A stretch of 64,000 nucleotides of DNA from Auxenochlorella pyrenoidosa (taxonomy: Eukaryota; Chlorophyta; Trebouxiophyceae; Chlorellales; Chlorellaceae). The notes beneath the pieces are model-generated. The model saw only the letters and a list, made by a program, of their open reading frames with translations, did not search any database and had not been told where the DNA came from. The stretch is taken from positions 372,304-436,303 of the forward strand of contig KQ481971.1 of assembly GCA_001430745.1 (NCBI GenBank). Direction: 5' to 3'. Below, piece after piece: positions 1 to 10,100 of the stretch. How positions within the stretch are numbered: position 1 is the stretch's first letter; every line of letters begins with the position of its first letter. Made by a program: the position numbers and the translations under genes.

Positions 1-1
1 C

Positions 2-112
2 TTTGGCGCGGGCGTGCGGATAGACACGCCCATCGGCCCGCTGCGCCTCGAGTACGCCATGAACGACCGGCGGCAGACGCGCTTCCACCTGGGCATCGGC
101 TCCAACGGCTGA
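2..112 (+). CDS. OEP80: Omp85-family outer-envelope protein, OEP80/TOC75-V type, C-terminal end (5' truncated)
   Basis: Only the last 36 codons, ending in TGA, lie in the window. The fragment reads [20 protein letters not shown] followed by about 16 more residues. This is the last beta-strand signature of Omp85 beta-barrels ([14 protein letters not shown]), which in plants is closest to the plastid outer-envelope protein OEP80 (TOC75-V), a barrel involved in outer-membrane protein assembly. In these proteins the final strand carries the assembly signal. A TGTAA polyadenylation signal follows about 140 nt after the stop. The next gene is convergent. The mitochondrial paralogue SAM50 is a less likely alternative, and a cyanobacterial-type TOC75 cannot be ruled out from 36 residues. 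Confidence 0.82.
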   Translation, partial: FGAGVRIDTPIGPLRLEYAMNDRRQTRFHLGIGSNG

Positions 113-253
113 GGGGGCAGGGAGCAGCGGGCTGCCGTCGCGCTCGCAGTCGCCTGCTCCTTCTGCTCCGCCTGTTGTTGTCTCTCGTGGTGCTGCGTTT
201 TTGTTGCTGCAGTTGCACTCCTTCTGTTGTCTCCTTCTGTTGTTAACCGCAGG

Positions 254-258
254 TGTAA
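254..258 (+). terminator. TGTAA polyadenylation signal of the OEP80-like gene
   Basis: TGTAA is the established chlorophyte polyadenylation signal, normally 10-20 nt before the cleavage site. It lies about 140 nt after the stop codon of the Omp85 gene, on the same strand. Confidence 0.6.
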
Positions 259-624
259 GATTAGCTAGCTGCTCGCATTCACGCTCCTGGCAGAGGCAAG
301 ATTTGTTCTGCTGGTGACACAGGTACTTCCATGACGCGCTTTGAACGCACTCCACCCTGGTGCTAGCCAGGTTGCTGCAACTGGTCCTGGCTGGCACAAG
401 CGTGAAGCGCTGCAGCTTTCTGAAGAGCTTTCTGAGCAGGTGCAGCCGATGGCATGTGCGATGTGGTTTGCCAGTTTGGCTTTGGCAGTGCACCGGCTGG
501 CGCTGTAGCCATCATCTGATTTCAAATCACAGAGAATCCCAAACATTGCAAGCAAGCATATGAAACATTCTGGCTTCCCTAACATAGTTAGTTAACATCT
601 GTCTGGCTAGCTGCACCTGGCTAT

Positions 625-2529
625 CTACCATTCGTGCTTCCGCAGGCCATGCCACTGGGCGGGCGGGCCGTGCTGCAGCACCGCCGCCACACGCTGCTCA
701 TACTGCGCCTCCCGCCGTCGCTCCGCCTCAAGGGCGGCCCGCTCCTCTGCCTCCTGAGCCGCCTTGCGCAGCTGCTTGGCGGCAACCTGGGCCTGCATTC
801 AAGCGGGCAAAAGAGGCGGAGGAGGGACTGTCAGCTGTTGTCAGCTAGCAATAGCTGCGTTGCGATGCAGTTGGCTCACCCCCAGGTCAAGCAGCCAGGC
901 GCCCACCTGCAGGTCAAGCTTCAGGCGCGCCTCCTGCTGCGCCTCGCGCTGCCGGCGCTCCTCTGCAGCGGCCGCCGCTGCGCGCGCCTCGGCCTCGGCG
1001 CGCAGGCGCTGCGCCAGCGACGCCTGCTGCTCCGCAGCACGGGCTGCCTGCCTGTCTGCCAGCTGCTGCTCGCGGGTGGACACCACCTCGTGCAGCAGGC
1101 GGGCGCGGGCGGCGTCCCGAGCCGCCAGCTCAGCATCGCGCTTGGCCTGCTGCGCATCCAGCTGGCGCTGCAGCGCTGCATCGCGGGCGGCGGTGCTGGC
1201 CTGCACCCGCTCCGCCTGCGCCACCACCTCCTCCCTGTAGGCCACCGCAGCGGCGCGGCGGGCCTCCTTGGCGGCGCGCTCCGCGGCCTCCGTCTCTGCC
1301 GCCGCCCGGAGGCCAGCCTGGACCAACGCTTCGTCGGCCGCACGCTCCTGAGCGGCCTGTCGGGCGGCTGCCTCAAAGCGCTGCCTGCAAGGGGAACAGG
1401 GCACCAGAAGAGGATCAGAGAGTTGTGGCCGGACAGTTGGCCGACTTGGGACATGCAGGGAGGGAAGAGAAAGGAAGGCAGGCAGGCACCCCGTACGCCT
1501 GCCCTCGTATCATGCATGCCATCCGCCCACCTGCCGCCTGCAGTGCAAGCACCCACCTGTTTGCCTCCAGCAAGGCAGTGTTGTCCACCCGCTGGCGGGC
1601 CAGCTGCTCCTGGGCGGCCGCGGCGGCCGCGGCCTCCTCACGGTGCCAGGCCGCCTTGATGGTCTCCGCCTCGTGCCGCTGCTCAGCAGCAGCCCGCGCC
1701 ACCGCCTCGTCCTTGGCGTCCAGCTGCCACTCCAGCAGGCCTGTTAGCTGAGCCTGCATCTCCTTCTTGTGGCGCACGTCCTTCAGGGTATGACATGGAG
1801 GGTGGGGGCATAACATTGCAGAGTTGCATAAAGGCCACATGGTGTGTTGGGTACGGACAGCCTATGGGCCATGACAGCTCACACGCAGCTGGCAGACCCT
1901 GCAGGAAAGGTTTTTTTCGAAGGGTGCTGGCCCACCCCTCCCCACTGGCCAGCACCCACCTGCTGGTGGCGCTCCTCCAGGCGGCCCACGTACGCCTCAA
2001 ACTCGCGCTGGTGGTGGGAGTCTGCCTGGCGCTGAACTTCGCACGCCGCCCGGCGCTCCCCCTGCTGTGCCGCCCAGGCCGAGGCCGCCTGCGCAGCGCG
2101 CTGCTGTGACTGGCGGGTGCGCAGCAGGTCACAGGAGCGAGCAAACTGCTGTGCCAGCTTACCCTCTGCCAGCGCAGCGCGCTCCGCCTCGCGGCGAGCC
2201 GCCAGCTCACGGGCCTGGGCGGCCATCTGGGCGCGCCGCTGGGCAGGGGTGACCACCGCCGCCGCCGCTGCTGCCTGGGCCTCTGCTTCAGCGCGGCGCA
2301 CCGCCTCACGCTCTGCTGCCCGGCGTGCCGCCTCCTCCCGCTGCCTCAGTGCCGCCTCCTCGGCCTCGGCACGCGCAGCTGCAGCCGCTGCTGCTCGAGC
2401 CCCTGCCTGGGCTTCCCAATCCCCTCTGTGCTTCCCGATCTCATGCTCCAACACGCTGGCCCGGAGGTTGCCCACCCACTGCTGGCGCTGGCGCTCCTGC
2501 TCCAACCGCCGCTGGGTGGCACGGTGCAT
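625..2529 (-). CDS. CFAP53: CFAP53 (CCDC11/FAP53) ciliary doublet-microtubule inner protein, TPH domain
   Basis: Exons on the reverse strand: 2529-1960, 1780-1557, 1384-907 and 792-625 (about 479 residues); the phases close. The protein is almost wholly charged coiled coil of the trichohyalin-plectin-homology (TPH) type. Three segments line up with animal CFAP53: EGKLAQQFARSCDLLR (cf. AEKLDQQFRERCEELR), RARLLHEVVSTREQQL (cf. RRQLVDEVMCTRKLQ), and the tail RREAQYEQRVAAVL...HGLRKHEW (cf. RREFEAGVAA...HPMRK). CFAP53 is known as a microtubule inner protein of axonemal doublets and is about 514 aa in humans. The N-terminus is uncertain: the frame stays open to an ATG at 2940, and a further exon (2940 to about 2829, donor in phase 1) joined to a TCG acceptor near 2570 is possible; the 2529 start is the conservative one. 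Related TPH proteins such as CFAP45 fit less well. Confidence 0.83.
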
Positions 2530-2938
2530 GGCGGTCTGGCGGATTATAAGACCGACTGAGGGGCGAGAGGGCCTGGTCGGCGCAGTGTTTGGGCTGTCAG
2601 GCGCCTTCTCGGCCTTGGCAAGCGGTGTTCCGTGCCCAGTCAAACTGTGCCGACCCGTCACTCTTGAATGCCTGAAGGCTTCAGAATCACAGGACGGGTC
2701 GAAGCGTCCGTTTCGAGCTTGAATTGGCGCCTGTCGTGCGCAGCAGGCTGCTGAACGCAGCAGGCTCGCCACACCTCGCCAACAGGCCTCCCATCGACCG
2801 GAATATGTGTGATCGTGTTCCAGTACACCCAACCTGCGCCTTCTCTCAGCCCCCAGCCGTTCCAACACCTTCAGCTTGGAGAGTCGCTCATTCCCTTTCA
2901 CTCCGTCCTTGTGAGAGTCGCTCGGAGCGAACGCAAGC
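2530..2938. promoter_or_regulatory. Intergenic region between divergent genes, possible bidirectional promoter
   Basis: The region separates the 5' end of CFAP53 (reverse) from the small membrane-protein gene (forward). I see no TATA box or named element. Part of it may be coding if CFAP53 has an additional 5' exon near 2830-2940. Confidence 0.35.
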
Positions 2939-3761
2939 ATGGTGAGGCACTCGGAAGAACAGCCAGGCTGTCCAGGTCGTGACCCGCCACCAACCCAAGC
3001 CCTGCGAGCCGCTCCGCTGCCTCAGGCCAGCTGTGCAGAGCGGCAATTATGCTCAAATAATTTACCATCTCCCAGCGCGGCCCCCACCCGCCCCAGCTGT
3101 CCGCCGTCCGCTGCCACTCCCGCTGCACGCCCCCCGTCGGAATGCTCTTCCAACGCCTCCCGCCTTGTCCTGCTTTTCCCGGCGCTGTGCTTGCAGGGGG
3201 CTGTGGCGCAGTTCATGGTGAGCTTATGATGCTGCTTGCTGTTGCATTGATGTCGTGTGCCAGTGCATTGCCCGCTTGATGCACCCCTCAAGCGCCGGGG
3301 CCCTTCCCAATGGCCCAAAGGCCCTCGCTCCTAACACGGACTGCAGACCTTTGGCGCCGGGCTGGTGGCGGCTGTCGTTCTCATGAAGAGTTTCGACCGC
3401 CTGCTGTACTCTCTGGACGAGACGTGAGTGCCTGGGCTTGCAGGGCGGAACAGGTGCTGTGGTCAAGCTGCCCCTCTTCCCTTACCGTGTGCCCCCCCAA
3501 CACACTCCCAGGCTGCGCCCAGCGGGATTGAGTTGGCATGTGCAGCGTCATGGCTACTCGCCACCTCATTGCCGCTGCCAGCCGGCCGGCCAATCTGCCT
3601 GATAGCTGCTTAGCCCGTCGCCTGCGACCCCGACCAGCCACCCTGTCCCCTTCCCACTCGCTCCCTGCAGCCGTGACGAGCGGCTCAAGCAGCACCAGCT
3701 GCACCTTAAAGCGCTGCAGGAGCAGCAGCGGCTGCTGCAGGAGAGGGCAGCTTCGGCATAG
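2939..3761 (+). CDS. Small single-pass membrane protein, 63 aa, function unknown
   Basis: Proposed exons: 2939-2941 (ATG only), 3197-3217, 3347-3423 and 3671-3761; phases are consistent and all introns are GT-AG. The protein starts MGAVAQFMTFGAGLVAAVVL, a short N-terminus followed at once by a hydrophobic helix (about residues 8-23), then MKSFDRLLYSLDETRD and a Gln/Leu-rich amphipathic helix (KQHQLHLKALQEQQRLLQ). The topology resembles small subunits or assembly factors of mitochondrial or plastid membranes, but I do not recognise the family. An alternative start is the ATG that ends exon 2 (3215), giving 56 aa. A TGTAA signal at 3884 supports the 3' end. Confidence 0.6.
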
Positions 3762-3883
3762 CCCAGCCCGCTGCTGCCGGCTGCTCCTGCCCTGCCAGTG
3801 GCGAAGTTCCTGGACAGTGCATGGGCACGGTTGCCAGCGCTGAGCGCAGGGCCCTGCGCTGTCCAAGCATTGACCGCCCTTCG

Positions 3884-3888
3884 TGTAA
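3884..3888 (+). terminator. TGTAA polyadenylation signal of the small membrane-protein gene
   Basis: It lies 122 nt after the TAG at 3761, on the coding strand, at the distance typical of green algal 3' UTRs. Confidence 0.6.
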
Positions 3889-4176
3889 CATAATGCCACT
3901 CAGGGAGAGCAAGCAGAGAACGCCTGGCAAGACGTAGGAAGCGATACGCTGGTGTGGCGCCAGCGCCAGGCAGCTGCTGACCTCAGCTCTCCGGTGATCC
4001 CCGCCCGGAAGCGGTGCAAACCGCTTCTTGCATGGTTTAAGCATTTGTGAGCACTCATCCAAGAGCCACTCGTTTCCTGGGGACTTGCAAAGAGCCGAGG
4101 ACTCTGGCGGCTCTGTTCCGTGACTCGCACGCACTTTGCCCAACGATTGCGAGATCGGTGTTGTCTGTGAAATCCA

Positions 4177-7100
4177 ATGGAGGCCCTTGAGGCGCCCGAG
4201 ATCCCCGCAGCGCGCCTGGCCCGGTGCGGCGCCCGGGCGCAGGCGCCGTTTGCTTGCCTGCACACCTGCTTTTAGCTGTTCCTTCCGCCAACCCCACCAT
4301 GCCTCTCACCAACTGGTGCTGCCTCCTTGCAACCTCCAACAGATTTCGTGTGGAAGGCATGACGTGCAGCAGCTGCTCAGCGGCGGTGGAGAGCGCCGTG
4401 GCGGGGCTGCCGGGCGTGCGGCACGCTGCGGTGTCGCTGCTGCAGGCAGAGGCGCGTGTGGAGTATGACGAGGGGGTGACAGACGAGGTGCGCTCATATG
4501 TGTTCATGTGCGGTGCATGACGTGCATGCTGCCTTGCAGGGGAGCGCATCTTTTAGTATGCTCAACACCCCGCCTGCCCACCGCGCTCCGGTGCAGGTGC
4601 AGTTGCAGCAGGCAATTGAGGAGGCGGGGTTTGCCTGCTCACGCCTGCCACCAGGCAATGCTGGCCTCGGAAGCAGCGCAGGTATGACTCGCACAGGCAG
4701 CGCTTGCGGAGGGTCAGCGCGAACTGCATGAAGCCACTGCTGTTTGCCCCTTCAGGATTTGAGTCTGTGGACTTGTGTGGCTTGCTGCATGACAGTGGAG
4801 GTAAGCAGCTTCTCTGCAGCCAGCGCCCAGCTCTTGGCCCTGGCCGCAGGCGGCCCAGAGGAGGCAGCCACGCTGCGGCTTGAGGTGGGCGGCATGGCGT
4901 GTGCGGCGTGTGCAGCGTCTGTGGAGGCGGCGCTGCGCGGCGTGCACGGCGTGCTGGAGGCCAGCGTATCGCTGCTGACCTCACAGGCAGAGGCAAGGCA
5001 CACCCAGGACCATAGAGCTAGCTGTGTTTTGGTGGGGGGCTGCAGTGGAGATGATTCAGACAGTTATTGTGTGCCTCGAGCGCCTTGCCAGGCTGGCTGC
5101 TTGCGAGGCGCCCCTCCCGGCCTGCAGGTGCGGTACAGCCCTGGCATCGTCGGCCCCCGCACCTTGCTCCAAGCCGTCTCTGATGCGGGCTTTGCTGCGC
5201 GGCCGGCCAGCGAGGAGCACGCTGACGGCTCGGCGCTGCGGGAGCGGGAGAAGCAGGTCTGACCCCCGGGGAGCATGCTGGCTGGCTCGGGTCAGCAAAG
5301 CAAAGCGCCTGGTGTGACCATCAGGAGCTCACAGGCTGGTGTGGCTGCAACTCAGGGGGAAGGTTTTCTTTGTAGAAAAGGCCCAGATGTAGCCGTTCCG
5401 CCTGCGGGCCACATGGGTGCTGACTCGGAACAATGGCACGGCACCCCGGCCCGCGCAGTTCTGGAGGCGCAAATTCCTCATCAGCCTCATTTTCAGTGTA
5501 AGCAGGCGGGGGTGGCATGCTGTTTGCAAGGAGCCGCCTGTCCGGACAAGTGGGGAGCAGGGCCCTGCTCCCCACTTGTGGCCCTGGCCCACCCGCTGCC
5601 CGTCCTGGCACAGCGCTGGCCCGGGCTGCCGGCTTGCGCCCTGCCCACAAGCTGCACGCTGCGCCCTGCTTCCTGCGCCGCAGGTCCCCCTGTTTGTGAT
5701 GAGCATGATCCTCATGTGAGCCGGTGTCGGTGGCAGGCTGCATAACATGCACCTGTGCGCTTGCCGACGCCGCTGAGCGCGTTGCTAGCAGGGTCTCGCA
5801 GTGCAGGGCTGCCAGCAAGTCAAAGCCTGGCTGTTCGCGCTGTTCACATGAGAGCGTGCTGCGGATATCAACGCCCTCAAGCACGTTGGCCGCCCCACCC
5901 TCCCCATCTCCCCCCACCGAAAATCTCAGGTACATCCCCGGCCCGAAGCAGCTGATCGAGCTGAACGTGGGCGGCTTCATGCTGGGGGAGCTGCTGGCCT
6001 TTGCGCTGGCCACGCCCGTGCAGGTGTGTATAGTTGTGTTGGTGGTGGGTGGGTCGGTGGGCGAGAGGGGGGTGGGGGCCATGGCCGTGTGCACCCTGAG
6101 AAGCCCATTGGCTGAGCGAGGAGCTGCTTTGAATGCAGCCGACCGGGTGTCCCTCTGCAGCCTCGCAAGCTGAGAGAAGCCTGCTGCTCCTCCTGCACTG
6201 CAGTTCTGGGTGGGCTGGACGTTCCACCGCGGGGCGGTCAGGGCGCTGCGCCGCGGGCGCGCCAACATGGACGTGCTCGTGTCGGTGGGGACCAACGCAG
6301 GCGAGGGTGAACCCGCCCTGTCGACTTTGTCTGGCACCTTAATGGGTTCGGAGTGCTCCAACAGGGGGTGTGCCTCGCGCAGAGAAGTTGCTTTCAATGG
6401 GGTTGGCCCGCAGGCGAAGGCCAGCAGAGTGGTGGGCCCCTACGACCCGCCGAGCAACCTGCCCTCGGCATCCCTCCCATGCATGCTGTCCCCTCTCTTC
6501 GAACCCTCCTCCGCAGCCTACATCTACTCCATCCTGTCGATTGTGTACAGCCGGGTGCAGGCGCAGTACGAGTCGCACGGCCTGTTCTTCGAGACCAGCG
6601 CCCTGCTCATCACCTTTGTGTGCCTGGGTGAGGCCGCCCGCTCTGTTACACTCGGCGGTCCGGCTCTGCCATGCAGGTGCTGCATGATGCGCAGCGTGTG
6701 CATGGGGCGCCTGATCTTGAACTTGATATGCCGTTGCTCTGCTAGGGGCCTTGCTGTTGCCAGCAGGGCAGGCCTGCCTCTCCCCCTGCCCCGGCAGGCA
6801 AGTACCTGGAGGCCGCTGCCAAGGGCCGCACATCATCGGCCATCGGTGCCCTGCTGCGCCTGGCCCCCGCCACCGCCATCCTGTGCCACACCGACGAGCA
6901 GGTGTGCTCGCGCCAGTGCTGGTGCTGCACCGGCGCTGCAGGCGTGGCCTGCAGCGTAGGCAGCCTCGTCCAAGCGGACTCTCGGTTCGAGGTCGACCGT
7001 TGGCTGTGCTGCGTCTGCATGCCTGCCCTTGGTGCCGTGCTCACGCTGTGGCCATGCTGCACTGCAGGGCCGGGTGACTGGGGAGCAGGAGGTGCCCGCA

Positions 7101-10100
7101 AGCCTGCTCCAGCGTAGCGACAGGCTCAAGGTGAGGGGAGGGATGGCAGGGGTAGGCATGGCATGGGTGCCAGCCAACTGTGCGCTAAACTGCCAACGTC
7201 AGGGCGTATGTTTGTCTGCCCGGTGCCGCTGGCTGCAGGTGCTGCCCGGGGCACGCCTGCCCGCCGACGGCACAGTGCTGGAGGGCCGCTCCTTTGTGGA
7301 CGAATCGATGATCACTGGTGAGTGCCTGGCCTGCAACAGACGGCTGGCTTGCCTGACAAGCTGGCACAACTCTTCTTTGTGCCCCACCCTCACCCTTGCC
7401 TGCCTCCGCCCTGCAGGCGAGTCTGTGCCCGTGACAAAGCGTCCCGGCGATGCGGTCATCAGCGGTGGGCCTGCCAGGCATCTGGGATCTGTCCAAGCAA
7501 TTTCCACCCTTGCCATGCATTCGCTCAGCCAGTCCAGCCTGCCTGCTCAACCAGTCGTGGGGTTGCCAGCAGCTGGCAAGCTGGCGGCAAACCCGCTGGG
7601 CGTGCTGCCCACGTCGCGGCCCGGCTTATGCAACCCTCTGACTAGGCTGGACCCTTCCCCCCGACTGCAGGCACGGTTAATGGCGGCGGGGTGCTGCTCA
7701 TTGAGGCCTCTCGAGTGGGCGCCGACACCACACTCTCTCAGGTGTGATAGGTCAAGGCAGGGCGAGCCAAACAATGACGCCTTGCCGCCAAACTGGGCGT
7801 ACAGAGACCCGGTGAAAAGAACGTGTGCAGAGGCACTTGCAGAGAGTGCGCGAACAACGAATGGCACGTGCCTCCGCCTGCTGCTGCCAGCCCCCGCCGC
7901 CCCTGCTTGTTTGAAGCAGCGTCGCTCCTGTGCTGATGCCACACTCCCTGCCGCCACCTCCCCCGCCTCCCTCCCACCCGCAGATTGTGGCGCTGGTGGA
8001 GAGCGCGCAGCTGAGCAAGGCCCCTATCCAGGCGAGTGCTGCACCAGCCCGGCCGCAATCCCGAGCAGCGCCTGCCGTGCCCGCTGCAGCCCTCGCACTC
8101 CAGCCGAGGGAGGCGACCAAACATGGCTGCCCCACCGCCCGCCCCCTGCAGGCCTATGCCGACCGCCTGTCGGCCGTCTTTGTGCCCCTCTGCATCCTGG
8201 CCGCACTGGCCACCTGGGCGGGCTGGTTTGGCGCCGGGCTGGCGGGGTCGTACCCTCGGGACTGGGTCCCCGCCGGCTCCACCCCCTTCCTCTTTGCCCT
8301 GCTGTTTGGCATCGCGGTGGTGGTCATCGCCTGCCCGTGCGCCCTGGGGCTGGCCACCCCCACCGCGCTCATGGTCGGCACGGGTGAGGCGAGAGTCGGG
8401 TGTAGGGGCCTCAGTATTGCTCAGCGCGGGTGGCCCCACGCGCAGCGCCCTGTGAACACGCAACCGCAGCACCCCTGCGCTGCTCCCTGCCCCGCCGCGC
8501 ATCCCAGCTCGCTTGTGCTTACCCCGCTGCCCCATGCCCCTGCTGCTCTGCAGGTGTCGCGGCACAGCACGGCATCCTCATCAAGAGCGCCGAGGCCCTG
8601 GAGAAGATGTCGGGCCTGTCTGCGGTTGTGTTTGACAAGGCGAGCCGCCGGGCCCTGGCTTACCGCTGCGGGCAGCGCCCGCCTGCAATGCCCGTGGCAC
8701 GGCAGCAGCCAAGGGCACGAAGGAGAGAGAGGGAGCCTGTCCCTCCTCTGTGGACCTGCGTCGCTCTCTTGTCGTCCCTCGGGCCCACAGCGCATGATGT
8801 CGGTGCGGAGCTGTCCCTGGCTGCAAGTGAGAGCAGTTTCCCTTGCCTGGATCCCGAGGCTGCTGCCGCCCCCTTCTCCGCTGCCCTGCAGACCGGCACG
8901 CTCACAGAGGGTGCCCCGGCTGTGGTGGACTGCTCGCTGCTTGACCCGCAGGCAAGCATGCGCGCAAGCAGGCTGCGCTGCTTGCCCGAAGTGCTTGAAC
9001 ATGCTGTGCCCAGCCGCCGGGCGCAGCTGCCCTTGCACTGACTGCACAACGGCAGGCAGGCCGCCTTGCTTCAGGCCCCGCCCCTCGCCCTCCTATCGCA
9101 CCTCTGTGCCATGCAGTGCCCGCTGGAGACTGCCCTCTTCCTGGCCGCCAGCGCCGAGAACGGCAGCGAGCACCCGCTGGCGCGGGCGGTGCTCAGCTAC
9201 GCTGGGCTGCGCCGGGAGGGCAGCAGCATGCTTGGCGCACCCGGCGCAGAGTGGCTTGCCGCAGGCACGGCGGCAGCATCGGAAGACTCGCCGCCGCCCT
9301 CGCCACGCACTCCATCGACAGAGCCAGGGCTGGATGGGTCGGCCATGCCTGCAGATGCAGCGGGCGCAGCAGGCATCATGGAGCTGGCCAGCATGCAGAG
9401 CATGGGCAGCACACGCAGCGTGGAGACACGCCAGTTGCTCGCTACACAGGTTTGCTCTGCAAAGGCAGGCACTGCTGCGTGTGGCCGTCCAGGTTTGGAG
9501 TCGGTTGCTGCACAACAGAGCACATGTCACTCTCCGCCAAGCAAATCCATGGTCAGCCCCGCTTCCGCCTGCTCCGCAGAGTGGGCAGCCCTCCGCATGG
9601 CGCTCCCAGCAGGCCCAGCAGGCGCGCCAGCTGCGCAACGTGGCCTGGCTGGCGCAAGCTGTCGCCTCAGAGGCCATCTCCGGCCGCGGCCTCAAGTGCT
9701 GGCTCGCAATCCCTCCTACCCACCTTGCTGGGCTGCCGCTGCTAGCCACGCTGGCCTCTCCGCAGCTGCTGGAGGCGCCTGGCCCTGCAGCCAGTCCTGG
9801 CAGCGGCAGCACCAGCACCGCCAGCACAGCAGTGGGCCAGCTGGGGCAGGAGGCTCCGGGGGAGGCGCCAGTGTCACTGCTGAGCTTCGCGGTCGCCACT
9901 GAGAGCGGGGCCAACAGCAGCCACAGCAGCAGTGGCGGCACAGTGGAGGTCCGGGTCTGCATTGGCAACAGGCGGCTCATGCAGGAGGAGGGGGTGGCAC
10001 TGAGCCCAGAGGTAAACCGCTGGCACGCAGCCGGCTTCCGTATGGCCTTAGCTGGGCGTGTATCTTGACACGCACATTGCTGCCTCCTGCCTGCCTGCCT

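Noticed and set aside
4801..4819. A 19-nt intron in the copper ATPase
   Set aside because: Joining 4681 directly to 4820 keeps the frame and yields a normal intron, so the tiny intron is not needed; kept only as an alternative in the findings.
6975..6995. tRNA T-arm-like GGTTCGAGGTC in a copper-ATPase intron
   Set aside because: No matching acceptor stem, D-arm or anticodon arm is found around it.
8640..8700. Premature end or pseudogene status of the copper ATPase after FDK
   Set aside because: The apparent loss of frame disappears once the intron is given a GC donor; DKTGTLT is then complete.
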